Assembly (NCBI RefSeq): GCF_002954585.1
Contig: NZ_MSCI01000004.1
Coordinates: forward strand, 106,339 to 170,338
Length of the DNA: 64,000 bases
Direction: 5' to 3'
DNA from: Vibrio chagasii
Lineage (GTDB): Bacteria > Pseudomonadota > Gammaproteobacteria > Enterobacterales > Vibrionaceae
Part shown: positions 18,133-26,670 of the stretch, one piece after another
How the letters are laid out: each line of letters begins with the position of its first letter
How positions within the stretch are numbered: position 1 is the stretch's first letter
Program-made: the position numbers and the translations under genes
The notes under the pieces: generated by a model
The model's input: only the letters and a program-made list of their open reading frames with translations
What the model was told of the DNA's origin: nothing
Database searches by the model: none

Positions 18133-18156
18133 AGGGGGCTGATTAGCCCCTTTTTT
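18133..18156 (+). terminator. Terminator after rpe
   Basis: The stem aggggct / agcccc with a short gatt loop is followed by six T. Confidence 0.85.
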
Positions 18157-18206
18157 ACGTCTTATAGCTCAACACATGAGACGAATATAATTAATAGGAA
18201 AGTAAG

Positions 18207-18893
18207 ATGTCATTAAGCTCAATAAAACTGATCGCCTTTGATTTGGATGGAACCTTGTTAGACAGCGTGCCTGATTTGGCAGTAGCTGCTGACCAAGCTT
18301 GTCAGGAGCTAGGCTTCCCTTCAGTGAGTGAAGAACAAGTTCGTGATTATGTAGGTAACGGTGCTGACGTGCTTATCGGTCGTTCATTAAGCCGCAACCT
18401 AACTGTGGACCCAAGCTTAGAGCCAGAGCTACTGAAAAAAGCGCGTATCTTGTTTGATGACTTCTACGAGCAGGGTGGTCATAAGCTGAGCCACCTTTAC
18501 CCATCAGTAAAAGAGACGCTGGCAGAGCTGCACAAAGCGGGCTTTACTATGGCATTGGTAACTAACAAGCCATCGAAGTTTGTGCCAGACGTACTAGCGC
18601 AACACGGTATCGATAAGTACTTTGTAGATGTACTTGGCGGTGACTCTTTCCCAGAGAAAAAACCGAACCCAGTAGCGCTAAACTGGTTGCTAGAAAAGCA
18701 CAATGTGAAAGCAGAAGAGATGCTAATGGTTGGCGACTCAAGCAACGATATTAAAGCGGCAAAGAACGCGGGGTGTCACTCGTTTGGCCTGACTTACGGC
18801 TACAACCACGGTGAGCCTATTTCAGCATCAAACCCTGACTATGTGGCAGATAATGTCGCGCAATTGCTCGATGTCGTTCTAGTTTCTGCATAA
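18207..18893 (+). CDS. gph: Phosphoglycolate phosphatase, HAD superfamily
   Basis: 228 residues. HAD motifs: DLDGTLLDS (about 11-19, nucleophile Asp), VTNKP in the middle, and MVGDSSNDI near 175-183. It removes phosphate from 2-phosphoglycolate formed during repair of oxidative DNA damage. The rpe-gph-trpS order is conserved in enterics and vibrios. A terminator separates it from rpe, so it probably has its own promoter. Confidence 0.94.
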   Translation: MSLSSIKLIAFDLDGTLLDSVPDLAVAADQACQELGFPSVSEEQVRDYVGNGADVLIGRSLSRNLTVDPSLEPELLKKARILFDDFYEQGGHKLSHLYPSVKETLAELHKAGFTMALVTNKPSKFVPDVLAQHGIDKYFVDVLGGDSFPEKKPNPVALNWLLEKHNVKAEEMLMVGDSSNDIKAAKNAGCHSFGLTYGYNHGEPISASNPDYVADNVAQLLDVVLVSA

Positions 18894-18950
18894 AGCGGAC
18901 AAAAGTTAGCTAACCCACTAGCAAAATACTTATCAATGAGTACACTGGAT

Positions 18951-18982
18951 GAGCCGCGCAGAAAGAGCTGTGCGGCTTTTCT
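18951..18982 (+). terminator. Terminator after gph
   Basis: gagccgcgca pairs with tgtgcggctt around an 8-base loop, with TTTT following. Confidence 0.75.
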
Positions 18983-19044
18983 ATATTTAAGTTAAGAAGC
19001 TAAGCCATCAATTGACTTAGCGAATAAGCAAAGGAATTAAAACC

Positions 19045-20061
19045 ATGAGCAAGCCCATCGTATTGAGTGGTGTTCAACCATCTGGTGAACTAAGTATCGG
19101 TAACTACTTGGGTGCTCTACGTCAATGGCAACAGATGCAAGATGACTACGATTGCCAATACTGTGTGGTAGACCTTCACGCAATTACGGTTCGCCAAGAT
19201 CCGAAAGCACTGCATGAAGCGACTCTAGACGCACTAGCTATCTGTCTTGCTGTCGGTGTTGATCCAAAGAAGAGCACGCTATTTGTTCAGTCTCACGTAC
19301 CAGAGCATGCTCAACTTGGTTGGCTTCTTAACTGTTACACACAAATGGGTGAACTGAGCCGTATGACTCAGTTTAAAGACAAATCTGCACGTCACTCAAA
19401 CGACGTGAACGTAGGTCTGTTTGATTACCCGGTACTGATGGCTGCGGACATCCTGCTTTACGGTGCTCACCAAGTACCTGTAGGTAGCGACCAGAAACAA
19501 CACCTAGAGTTAGCGCGTGATATCGCAACTCGCTTCAACAACATCTACTCGCCAGAACAGCCAATCTTCGAAGTGCCAGAACCGTACATCCCAACAGTGA
19601 ATGCACGTGTAATGAGCCTGCAAGATGCAACGAAGAAGATGTCTAAGTCGGACGACAACCGTAAGAACGTGATTACTCTGCTAGAAGAGCCAAAGTCGAT
19701 CATCAAGAAGATCAACAAAGCGCAAACGGATGCAGAAACACCACCACGCATTGCTCATGATTGGGAAAACAAAGCGGGTATCTCTAACCTGATGGGCCTT
19801 TACTCGGCAGCAACAGGTAAAACATTCGAAGAGATTGAAGCGCAGTACCAAGGCGTTGAAATGTACGGCCCGTTCAAGAAAGATGTGGGTGCAGCGATTG
19901 TTGAGATGCTTGAGCCGATTCAAGCGGAATACCACCGTATCCGTGCTGACCGTGCCTACATGGACGCAGTAATGAAAGCGGGCGCAGAAAAAGCTTCTGA
20001 GCGCGCAGCAGTAACGCTGAAGAAAGCATACGAAGCAGTAGGTTTTGTAACTCGCCCATAG
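19045..20061 (+). CDS. trpS: Tryptophanyl-tRNA synthetase
   Basis: 338 residues, a class I synthetase of the short bacterial type. The HIGH-like motif is PSGELSIGNYLG (about 12-23), the tryptophan pocket carries DYPVLMAADILLY, and the KMSKS motif is at KKMSKSDDN (about 195-203). It charges tRNA-Trp. AAAGGAA precedes the ATG. A strong terminator follows. Confidence 0.97.
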   Translation: MSKPIVLSGVQPSGELSIGNYLGALRQWQQMQDDYDCQYCVVDLHAITVRQDPKALHEATLDALAICLAVGVDPKKSTLFVQSHVPEHAQLGWLLNCYTQMGELSRMTQFKDKSARHSNDVNVGLFDYPVLMAADILLYGAHQVPVGSDQKQHLELARDIATRFNNIYSPEQPIFEVPEPYIPTVNARVMSLQDATKKMSKSDDNRKNVITLLEEPKSIIKKINKAQTDAETPPRIAHDWENKAGISNLMGLYSAATGKTFEEIEAQYQGVEMYGPFKKDVGAAIVEMLEPIQAEYHRIRADRAYMDAVMKAGAEKASERAAVTLKKAYEAVGFVTRP

Positions 20062-20091
20062 GGTGACTCAACACCTTCCGCTATAAAATCT

Positions 20092-20126
20092 AAGCCCAAA
20101 GTGACTGCGTTTACTTTGGGCTTTTT
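20092..20126 (+). terminator. Terminator after trpS
   Basis: The perfect 10-bp stem agcccaaagt / actttgggct with a 10-base loop is followed by five T. Confidence 0.9.
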
Positions 20127-20445
20127 AGTACCCGCTAGTTAAGGCTTCCCAACAATCGTGCTGTTTTAATTGATGATTTACGCATGTAATGGCTAACACA
20201 TCTGTAACATCTATGTTGTGCAGAATATCTTATTAAATGAGTTTTGGTTTTATAAATTTTCACTCATTTCTATTTGTGTTGGAAATATATTGCGTGCCAA
20301 ACAATTGATGATTCCAAAGTGATAAGTTCCTCATTTTCTTGCCAACTGACTTATTCCTTTCATAAATAAACCTGATAGTTACCACAAAATACATGACTGC
20401 CCATAGATGGCAGTAATTATAAATCGATGAACTCAGGTGAAACGG
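20127..20445 (+). promoter_or_regulatory. Upstream region of the nuclease gene
   Basis: About 320 bases without a gene. It is AT-rich. At 20202-20219 a stretch CTGTAACATCTATGTTGT resembles, imperfectly, two 7-base Pho-box halves. At 20396-20414 a hairpin ACTGCC...GGCAGT lies in the probable 5' leader. Phosphate control of the V. cholerae homologue is known, so a PhoB site here is plausible but unproven. Confidence 0.35.
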
Positions 20446-23040
20446 ATGGCTCTTTTACACAAACCTTCATTGCTAGCAGTGGCAATTGGTAGCTTGTTAA
20501 CGACAAGTGCACACGCTGATTTGTTTATTTCACAATACGTGGAAGGCGGCAGCTACAACAAAGCGGTTGAGATCGCCAATAACGGCGACAGCAGCATTAA
20601 TTTAGATGGTTATTCACTGGCTAAATCAGCGAATGGCAACGGATCATGGGGCGCCACTTTACCTTTAGATGGCCACGTTTTAGCGCCTGGTGAGGTACTT
20701 GTTGTTGCGCATAGCAGTGCAAGCGATGAGATTAAAGCGGTCGCTGACATTCTTAATGCTTCATTGGCTAATCACAATGGTGATGACCCGTTGGCTATCT
20801 TGAATGCAGACTCAAGCGTGCTGGACATGATTGGCGTGATGGGCGATGTCGACTGGGGTAAAGATGTTACCTTGGTTCGTGCTGAACAAACCCCATCGGC
20901 GACGTTTGATGCTTCACAATGGGTATCGCTACCGAAAGACAGCATTGAAGGTCTAGGTTCTCTAGATAATGTTGAGTTGCCAGACGCCTTTGCTTGTACG
21001 CAAGACGGCGCTGCTCCAGTATTCACCACCATTCAAGAAATCCAAGGTGAGGGCGCAACATCGCCGTTCATCGATGGCTACCCGTACATCACCGACGATG
21101 AGTATTTCGTAAAAGGAGTGGTAAGCGCAGTTACTACCGGCCTCACTAAAGGTTTCTACCTGCAAGCTCTTGAGGATGATTTCAACTCAAGCACTTCTGA
21201 AGGTCTATTTGTTCATACCAATCAATCTAGCTCTGAATTAGCTGCAGGCGATGTGGTGTGTGTTAAAGGTAAAGTACAAGAATACTACAGCCACACTCAG
21301 CTTAAAGTTGAAAACAATCAGTGGTTAAAACAAGGCGAGCAGGACGCGCCTGAAGCGACAGCCATTGAAGTATTAGACACCGATGAGAACTTCACTGCGA
21401 CACTTGAGCGCTACGAAGGCATGTTGGTGAAAACAACCGAAGCACTAGATATGCGTGTAACGCGTACCTTCGGTTATGACTATGCTGGTCGTCGTAACAA
21501 CATGGTTTTGGCGCATGAGCGTATCAACATGCAACCAAACCAACTTTTCGCAGCGGGTTCTGATGAAGCGAAACAGCAAACGGAAGACAATGCTGACCGT
21601 CGTCTTTTCGTAGAGACTGACCAAAAAGCGGGTGATGGACAAGTACCTTTCTACCCAGACTTTGGCCGTACCGACATCGACCAAGATGGCTCAACGGAAG
21701 ACTATATCCGTATTGATGACACTATTGTTGGTCTAGAGGGCGTGTTGACCTACAGCTATGGTGAATACCGCCTGATCACGACTAACCAGATCACCGCTGA
21801 AAACTTCGTTCGCAACGACCCACGTACCGACAAACCAGATATGGATGAAGGCGACTTACGTATTGCGACCTTTAATGTACTGAACTACTTCAACTCTCCA
21901 TTTGGCGGTGATGCGAACCAGCATGGTAACAACCGTGGTGCAAACACCATCACTGAGTTTGAAGTGCAACAAGAGAAGATTGTAAACGCGATTCTTCGCT
22001 TGGATGCTGACATCATTGGCTTGATGGAAATTGAGAACAACGGCTTTGGTGAAGGTTCGGCAATTCAACAGCTTGTGAATCAACTGAACGATCGTATTGA
22101 GCATAAGAAAGACCGTTACACCTTTGTTGCTGTCGACTCTAATGAAGATGGAGTTACCGACGAAATGGACTCGATCGGCACTGATGTGATTACTACGGGC
22201 GTTATCTACCGTAAGAAGGTGGTTAAGCTTAAAGACAGCCGTGTTATCGCGATGCCAAGCCAGCAAGCACCAGAGGTGTTAGACGATTCAGGTAAGGTGA
22301 TTGAAGATGGTAAGAACTACCAACGTGACTCATTGGCGCCAACCTTTAAGGTGAAGGGCACCAAAGAGAAACTGACTGTAGCGATTAACCACTTTAAATC
22401 GAAAGGTTCTAAGTGTTGGGAAGATGCTGCCCCTGTTGAGCAAGGCGGTCAAGGTGGTGTAGATGCTGATAAGCAAGGTTCATGTGAGAACTTCCGTGTT
22501 GCAGCGGCGGTTGCGCTGGGCGAAGCTCTCGATGGTATTGAAGGCCACAAAGTAATTCTGGGTGATATGAACTCCTATGGCATGGAAGATCCAATGCTGA
22601 TACTGACAGATTACTCTGAAGAGAAGTACGGTAAGCAGATCAAAGCGGCGCGTAACACTTACATTAATGGCGTTGAGCAGTTTGGTGATAACGGTGCTGT
22701 GATTACTAAGAACTACGGCTATGTTAATGCGGTCGCGCAGAAGCACCCAGACAGCTGGAGCTATTCATATAACGATGAAGTGGGTGCGTTAGACCACTTA
22801 TTGGTGAGCGAGAGCTTGAAAGATATGGTGGTGGGTGCGACCGATTGGCATATCAATGGTGGTGAATCGACGTTGTTTGACTACAACGAAGAGTACAAAG
22901 GCGACCTACCTAAGTACCAAGACCACTTCCGTTCATCGGATCATGATCCAGCGGTTCTTGAGCTAAAAGTCGGTGGTTCGTTTGGCTTTGGCGCGTTGAT
23001 GTCACTGTTTGGCTTAGCGATGTGGCGCCGTCGTAAGTAG
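20446..23040 (+). CDS. xds: Secreted ExeM/NucH-family nuclease with GlyGly-CTERM tail (Xds-like)
   Basis: 864 residues from the ATG at 20446, chosen over a GTG at 20437 because AGGTGA precedes it. A Sec signal peptide ends near A-H-A-D. A lamin-tail domain follows (about 22-140), then an OB-fold-like region (about 190-300), and an endonuclease/exonuclease/phosphatase domain from about 470 with LMEIENN (E near 528), GDMNSYG (about 706) and SSDHDPAV (about 830) as catalytic motifs. The final ~22 residues are GG, a hydrophobic stretch and WRRRK, the GlyGly-CTERM signal cut by rhombosortase for type II secretion. Its place between trpS and pabA matches V. cholerae Xds, which degrades extracellular DNA. 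Confidence 0.92.
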   Translation: MALLHKPSLLAVAIGSLLTTSAHADLFISQYVEGGSYNKAVEIANNGDSSINLDGYSLAKSANGNGSWGATLPLDGHVLAPGEVLVVAHSSASDEIKAVADILNASLANHNGDDPLAILNADSSVLDMIGVMGDVDWGKDVTLVRAEQTPSATFDASQWVSLPKDSIEGLGSLDNVELPDAFACTQDGAAPVFTTIQEIQGEGATSPFIDGYPYITDDEYFVKGVVSAVTTGLTKGFYLQALEDDFNSSTSEGLFVHTNQSSSELAAGDVVCVKGKVQEYYSHTQLKVENNQWLKQGEQDAPEATAIEVLDTDENFTATLERYEGMLVKTTEALDMRVTRTFGYDYAGRRNNMVLAHERINMQPNQLFAAGSDEAKQQTEDNADRRLFVETDQKAGDGQVPFYPDFGRTDIDQDGSTEDYIRIDDTIVGLEGVLTYSYGEYRLITTNQITAENFVRNDPRTDKPDMDEGDLRIATFNVLNYFNSPFGGDANQHGNNRGANTITEFEVQQEKIVNAILRLDADIIGLMEIENNGFGEGSAIQQLVNQLNDRIEHKKDRYTFVAVDSNEDGVTDEMDSIGTDVITTGVIYRKKVVKLKDSRVIAMPSQQAPEVLDDSGKVIEDGKNYQRDSLAPTFKVKGTKEKLTVAINHFKSKGSKCWEDAAPVEQGGQGGVDADKQGSCENFRVAAAVALGEALDGIEGHKVILGDMNSYGMEDPMLILTDYSEEKYGKQIKAARNTYINGVEQFGDNGAVITKNYGYVNAVAQKHPDSWSYSYNDEVGALDHLLVSESLKDMVVGATDWHINGGESTLFDYNEEYKGDLPKYQDHFRSSDHDPAVLELKVGGSFGFGALMSLFGLAMWRRRK

Positions 23041-23119
23041 TGAGCGAATCAGCTTTACTGCTAACGGTGAAAGTGAGTACACGTCACCGAATGCGGGTAA
23101 TTGACAGTTATCTGTAAAC

Positions 23120-23150
23120 AATTAAGGTCAACTTAGGTTGGCCTTAATTA
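23120..23150 (+). terminator. Probable terminator after the nuclease gene
   Basis: A 12-bp stem, attaaggtcaac with gttggccttaat, and one G-T pair around a ttag loop, followed by a weak T run. It may also work on the minus strand. Confidence 0.55.
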
Positions 23151-23249
23151 TTGGTGAAATGCAGTTTCCACTTGCCTTTCGCTATAGGTATTGCACAATA
23201 CCGCCCCTATATCTCCCAATCATTTAGTATTTAGCAAACGATTTCACCC

Positions 23250-23828
23250 ATGTTACTTATCATCGATAACTACGACTCTTTTACCTATAACTTATATCAG
23301 TATTTCTGTGAGTTAGGGGTAACTGTAAAAGTTGTACGCAACGATGAAATTGATATTGCGGGTATTGAAGCGCTTAATCCTAGTCATCTTGTGATCTCCC
23401 CGGGTCCTTGTACGCCGGATGATGCGGGTATCTCTCTACAAGTCATAGAACACTTTGTTGGCAAGTTGCCGATCTTAGGTGTGTGTCTTGGCCATCAAGC
23501 CATTGCTCAGGTGTTTGGCGGTGAAGTGGTGAGAGCCAGACAAGTGATGCACGGTAAAACCTCACCAATACGCCACAATGGTAAGAGCGTTTTCCAAGGG
23601 CTAAATAACCCACTAACCGTCACGCGTTATCACTCCCTTGTGGTGAAAAACGGCACACTACCAGATTGCTTTGAACTGACTTCTTGGACAGAGCTTGAAG
23701 ATGGCAGTATGGATGAGATCATGGGCTATCAACACAAAACCTTGCCAATTGATGCGGTTCAGTTCCACCCTGAATCGATTAAAACAGAGCAAGGGCACCA
23801 ACTTCTGGCTAACTTTTTAGCACGTTAA
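23250..23828 (+). CDS. pabA: Glutamine amidotransferase of aminodeoxychorismate/anthranilate synthase
   Basis: 192 residues, class I amidotransferase. Catalytic Cys is in GVCLGHQAIAQ (about 79), and His/Glu in QFHPESIKT near the C-terminus. It supplies ammonia from glutamine to PabB for p-aminobenzoate and folate synthesis. Freestanding position away from trp genes favours PabA over TrpG, but the two cannot be told apart by sequence alone here. It has its own upstream gap and lies just before the arginine block. Confidence 0.88.
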   Translation: MLLIIDNYDSFTYNLYQYFCELGVTVKVVRNDEIDIAGIEALNPSHLVISPGPCTPDDAGISLQVIEHFVGKLPILGVCLGHQAIAQVFGGEVVRARQVMHGKTSPIRHNGKSVFQGLNNPLTVTRYHSLVVKNGTLPDCFELTSWTELEDGSMDEIMGYQHKTLPIDAVQFHPESIKTEQGHQLLANFLAR

Positions 23829-24292
23829 GTGTTTAAAGCAGGCGTTTTACTCTCCTAAATAGGTGAGCTTAACCTGCGAACTCCTTCGTTATACGTTTTA
23901 ATTCGAGTTTTACCGAGCTCGATCCTTCTGACGCCGATCACTTTTTATAACATTTCTTCCTCATCAGGCTAAGTTTTTAGCCTATGCAAAGTTATTCGCC
24001 GTATTTCCTTTTGAACCCAATATACCGCTGTGCCAGTAAGGCTTTGCCTTTGCAGGATAGGCGTATACGTAAAAAAAGCTTCATAAAACAGGTTGATTGA
24101 TGCATAAATAGTCATAGGTAGTGAGGTTTAGCTGGTTGTGAGGGATGGCTAAAGAATAATCCACTATTGAAAACGTTAATTAAATGTAAATATAATGCTG
24201 CAGCGGGATTGTAGCGAGACAAAATTTTTTCGTCTCACTTATGAATCATTACGCTTATTTGCGAAGCTTGCGGTATCGAGAAGGAATGTACG
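23829..24292 (+). promoter_or_regulatory. argD leader region with promoter and possible ArgR site
   Basis: 464 bases without a gene. A strong sigma-70 promoter is visible: TTGAAA at 24167-24172 and TATAAT at 24191-24196, 18 bases apart. TGCATAAATAGTCA at 24101-24114 resembles the ARG box TGAAT-N4-ATTCA. A hairpin gagac...gtctc lies in the transcribed leader near 24216-24237. Near 23838-23876 gcagg...cctgc with an inner gctcacc-like arm could fold behind pabA. Confidence 0.55.
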
Positions 24293-25504
24293 ATGACAGT
24301 GGAAAATAATGTAGAACGTAGTCTATTTAATGAGGTGATGGTGCCTTGTTATAACCCAATGGAAATGATCCCGGTAAAAGGGGAAGGCGCACGTGTATGG
24401 GACCAACAAGGCCGAGAGTATATCGACTTTGCTGGTGGTATTGCTGTGAGCTGTTTGGGTCACTGTCACCCAGCAATGGTGAATGCCGTTACTGAGCAAG
24501 CAAACAAGATTTGGCACCTAAGTAATGTAATGACCAACGAACCTGCACTGCGTCTAGCGAAGAAGCTAACTGACGTATGTTTTGCAGACAAAGTATTCTT
24601 TGCGAACTCTGGCGCAGAAGCGAATGAAGCAGCACTTAAGCTAGCTCGTCGTTGGGCAGCGGATGTTCACGGTCCTGAGAAATCTGAAATCATTGCATTC
24701 AAACAAGGTTTCCACGGTCGTACTTTCTTTACTGTAACCGTTGGTGGTCAAGAGGCTTACTCTGATGGCTTCGGTCCTAAACCTGGCGATGTAACTCACC
24801 TGCCTTACAACGATATTGCGGCTCTAGAAGCGCATATCTCTGATCGCACTTGTGCAATCATGATGGAACCTCTGCAAGGCGAGGGCGGTATCATTGCTCC
24901 AACGGCTGAATTCGTGAATACGGTTCGTGAACTGTGTGACAAACACAATGCACTGCTGATTTTTGATGAAGTGCAAACAGGTAATGGTCGTACTGGTGAT
25001 TTCTATGCTTACCAAGGTCTAGGTGTAACACCAGATATCCTAAGCACGGCGAAGTCACTAGGTGGCGGTTTCCCTATCGGCGCAATGCTAACGACATCTG
25101 AACTGGCAACACACCTTAAGATTGGTACGCACGGTTCTACTTACGGTGGTAACCCACTAGCGTGTGCGGTAGCAGAAGCTGTAGTTGACGTAGTTAGTCA
25201 ACCTGAAATTCTGGCTGGCGTGAAAGAGCGCGAAGCGCTATTCCGTGATGGTCTAACTAAGATTAACGATAAATACCAAATTTTCAGTGAGATTCGTGGT
25301 AAAGGCCTACTGTTAGGTGCTGCACTGAATGACGAATGGCAAGGACGTGCGCGCGACGTATTGGTAGCAGCAGGCGAGCAAGGTCTGATGGTACTGGTTG
25401 CGGGTGCAAACGTGGTTCGTTTTACTCCATCACTGGTTATCACTAAACAAGAAATTGAAGAAGGCTTATCAAAACTAGACAAAGCAATCGCTACGCTAGT
25501 TTAG
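24293..25504 (+). CDS. argD: Acetylornithine/succinylornithine aminotransferase
   Basis: 403 residues, class III PLP aminotransferase. The pyridoxal lysine is K254 in STAKSLGGGFPIGA; FANSGAEANEAALKLAR is the cofactor phosphate-binding segment and IFDEVQTG carries the conserved Asp. It can act in arginine synthesis (acetylornithine) and in the AST catabolic route (succinylornithine). The following astA and astD suggest the AST role, while argH nearby and the family fit the synthetic role. It may do both, as known for E. coli ArgD. Confidence 0.92.
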   Translation: MTVENNVERSLFNEVMVPCYNPMEMIPVKGEGARVWDQQGREYIDFAGGIAVSCLGHCHPAMVNAVTEQANKIWHLSNVMTNEPALRLAKKLTDVCFADKVFFANSGAEANEAALKLARRWAADVHGPEKSEIIAFKQGFHGRTFFTVTVGGQEAYSDGFGPKPGDVTHLPYNDIAALEAHISDRTCAIMMEPLQGEGGIIAPTAEFVNTVRELCDKHNALLIFDEVQTGNGRTGDFYAYQGLGVTPDILSTAKSLGGGFPIGAMLTTSELATHLKIGTHGSTYGGNPLACAVAEAVVDVVSQPEILAGVKEREALFRDGLTKINDKYQIFSEIRGKGLLLGAALNDEWQGRARDVLVAAGEQGLMVLVAGANVVRFTPSLVITKQEIEEGLSKLDKAIATLV

Positions 25505-25508
25505 CCTG

Positions 25509-25592
25509 AGCGGCGTCATAGGAATGATCGCCACTAGAGCGATCCCATGACGTACTGCTAAAGGCCCAAACTTCTGGTTTTGGGCCTATTTT
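25509..25592 (+). terminator. Two consecutive hairpins between argD and astA
   Basis: The first is a long imperfect stem, cgtcat...gatcgc with gcgatc...atgacg, at about 25514-25552. The second is ggcccaaa / tttgggcc at about 25563-25587 followed by a short T run. Together they could reduce read-through into astA or protect the argD 3' end. Confidence 0.6.
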
Positions 25593-25611
25593 GCATCTGG
25601 AGGGAATATTG

Positions 25612-26631
25612 ATGCTAGTTGTTCGCCCAATAAAACTGTCTGATTACGATGCGCTGCACACCTGTGCAGTTGAATCAGGTCATGGATTCACATCTCTTCC
25701 GGTTAACGAAGAATTGTTAACTAACCGAATTACCCACTCTGAATACAGCTTTGCGAAAGCAGACGTGACTGAACCTGGTGATGAAGGTTACCTAATGGTG
25801 GGTTTCGACGCCGAAACTGGCGAAGTCGCTGGTACAACAGGTATCGAAGCTTCAATTGGCTGGGATGTACCTTTTTACTCGTACCACATCAGTAAAGTGG
25901 TGCACTCTTCACAGCGCCTTAAAGTGAATAACGTGGTTAAGCTGTTGACCTTCGGTAATAACTACACAGGTTGCAGCGAAATTTGTACGTTGTTCTTACG
26001 TCCTGATTACCGCAAAGGTTTGAACGGTCGATTGATGTCTAAGTGTCGCTTCCTACTGATGGCTGAGCACCCAGAGCGTTTCTCGAAAACGATCTTTGCT
26101 GAGATGCGTGGTGTCTCAGATGCAGAAGGCAATTCGCCATTTTGGAAATGGTTGCAAGAGCATTTTTTCTCGATTGATTTCACACTAGCCGATTATCTAA
26201 CAGGTATTGGTAAGAAAGGCTTCATCGCGGATCTTATGCCGAAGCTGCCAATCTATGTAAACCTATTGAGTGAAGAAGCTCAGGCGGTGATTGGTCAAGT
26301 GCACGACAACACTCGCCCAGCATTGAAACTGCTGGAGCGTGAAGGTTTTACTAATCGTGGTTACGTCGACATCTTTGATGGGGGACCAACGGTTGAGTGT
26401 GATTTAAGAAACATCGAATCTGTACGTCACTCCGTTCGAGCACAGGTTCAAATTGCAGAGCACTCTAGCTCTCAAGACTTCCTAATTGGTAATACCTCGT
26501 TTGAAAACTTCCGCGCAGTAGCCGCGAAAGGTGCGTATGACCAAGCAAGCGACACAGTGATTTTATCATCTGAAGTAGCAAGCGCTCTTGAAGTAAAAGA
26601 AGGCGATTTCGTTCGCATGCTGGCTCAATAA
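25612..26631 (+). CDS. astA: Arginine N-succinyltransferase
   Basis: 339 residues from the ATG at 25612, six bases or so after GGAGGG; the upstream start at 25591 is not supported. It begins LVVRPIKLSDYDAL, typical of AstA, and has the LFLRPDYRKGLNGRLMSKCRF stretch of the acyl-CoA site. It transfers succinyl from succinyl-CoA to arginine, the first step of the AST pathway. It is followed 39 bases later by astD. astB and astE are not in the window. Confidence 0.93.
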   Translation: MLVVRPIKLSDYDALHTCAVESGHGFTSLPVNEELLTNRITHSEYSFAKADVTEPGDEGYLMVGFDAETGEVAGTTGIEASIGWDVPFYSYHISKVVHSSQRLKVNNVVKLLTFGNNYTGCSEICTLFLRPDYRKGLNGRLMSKCRFLLMAEHPERFSKTIFAEMRGVSDAEGNSPFWKWLQEHFFSIDFTLADYLTGIGKKGFIADLMPKLPIYVNLLSEEAQAVIGQVHDNTRPALKLLEREGFTNRGYVDIFDGGPTVECDLRNIESVRHSVRAQVQIAEHSSSQDFLIGNTSFENFRAVAAKGAYDQASDTVILSSEVASALEVKEGDFVRMLAQ

Positions 26632-26670
26632 GAGCAGTGATTATCTGTCGAAGATTTTAAGGATAGAAGT

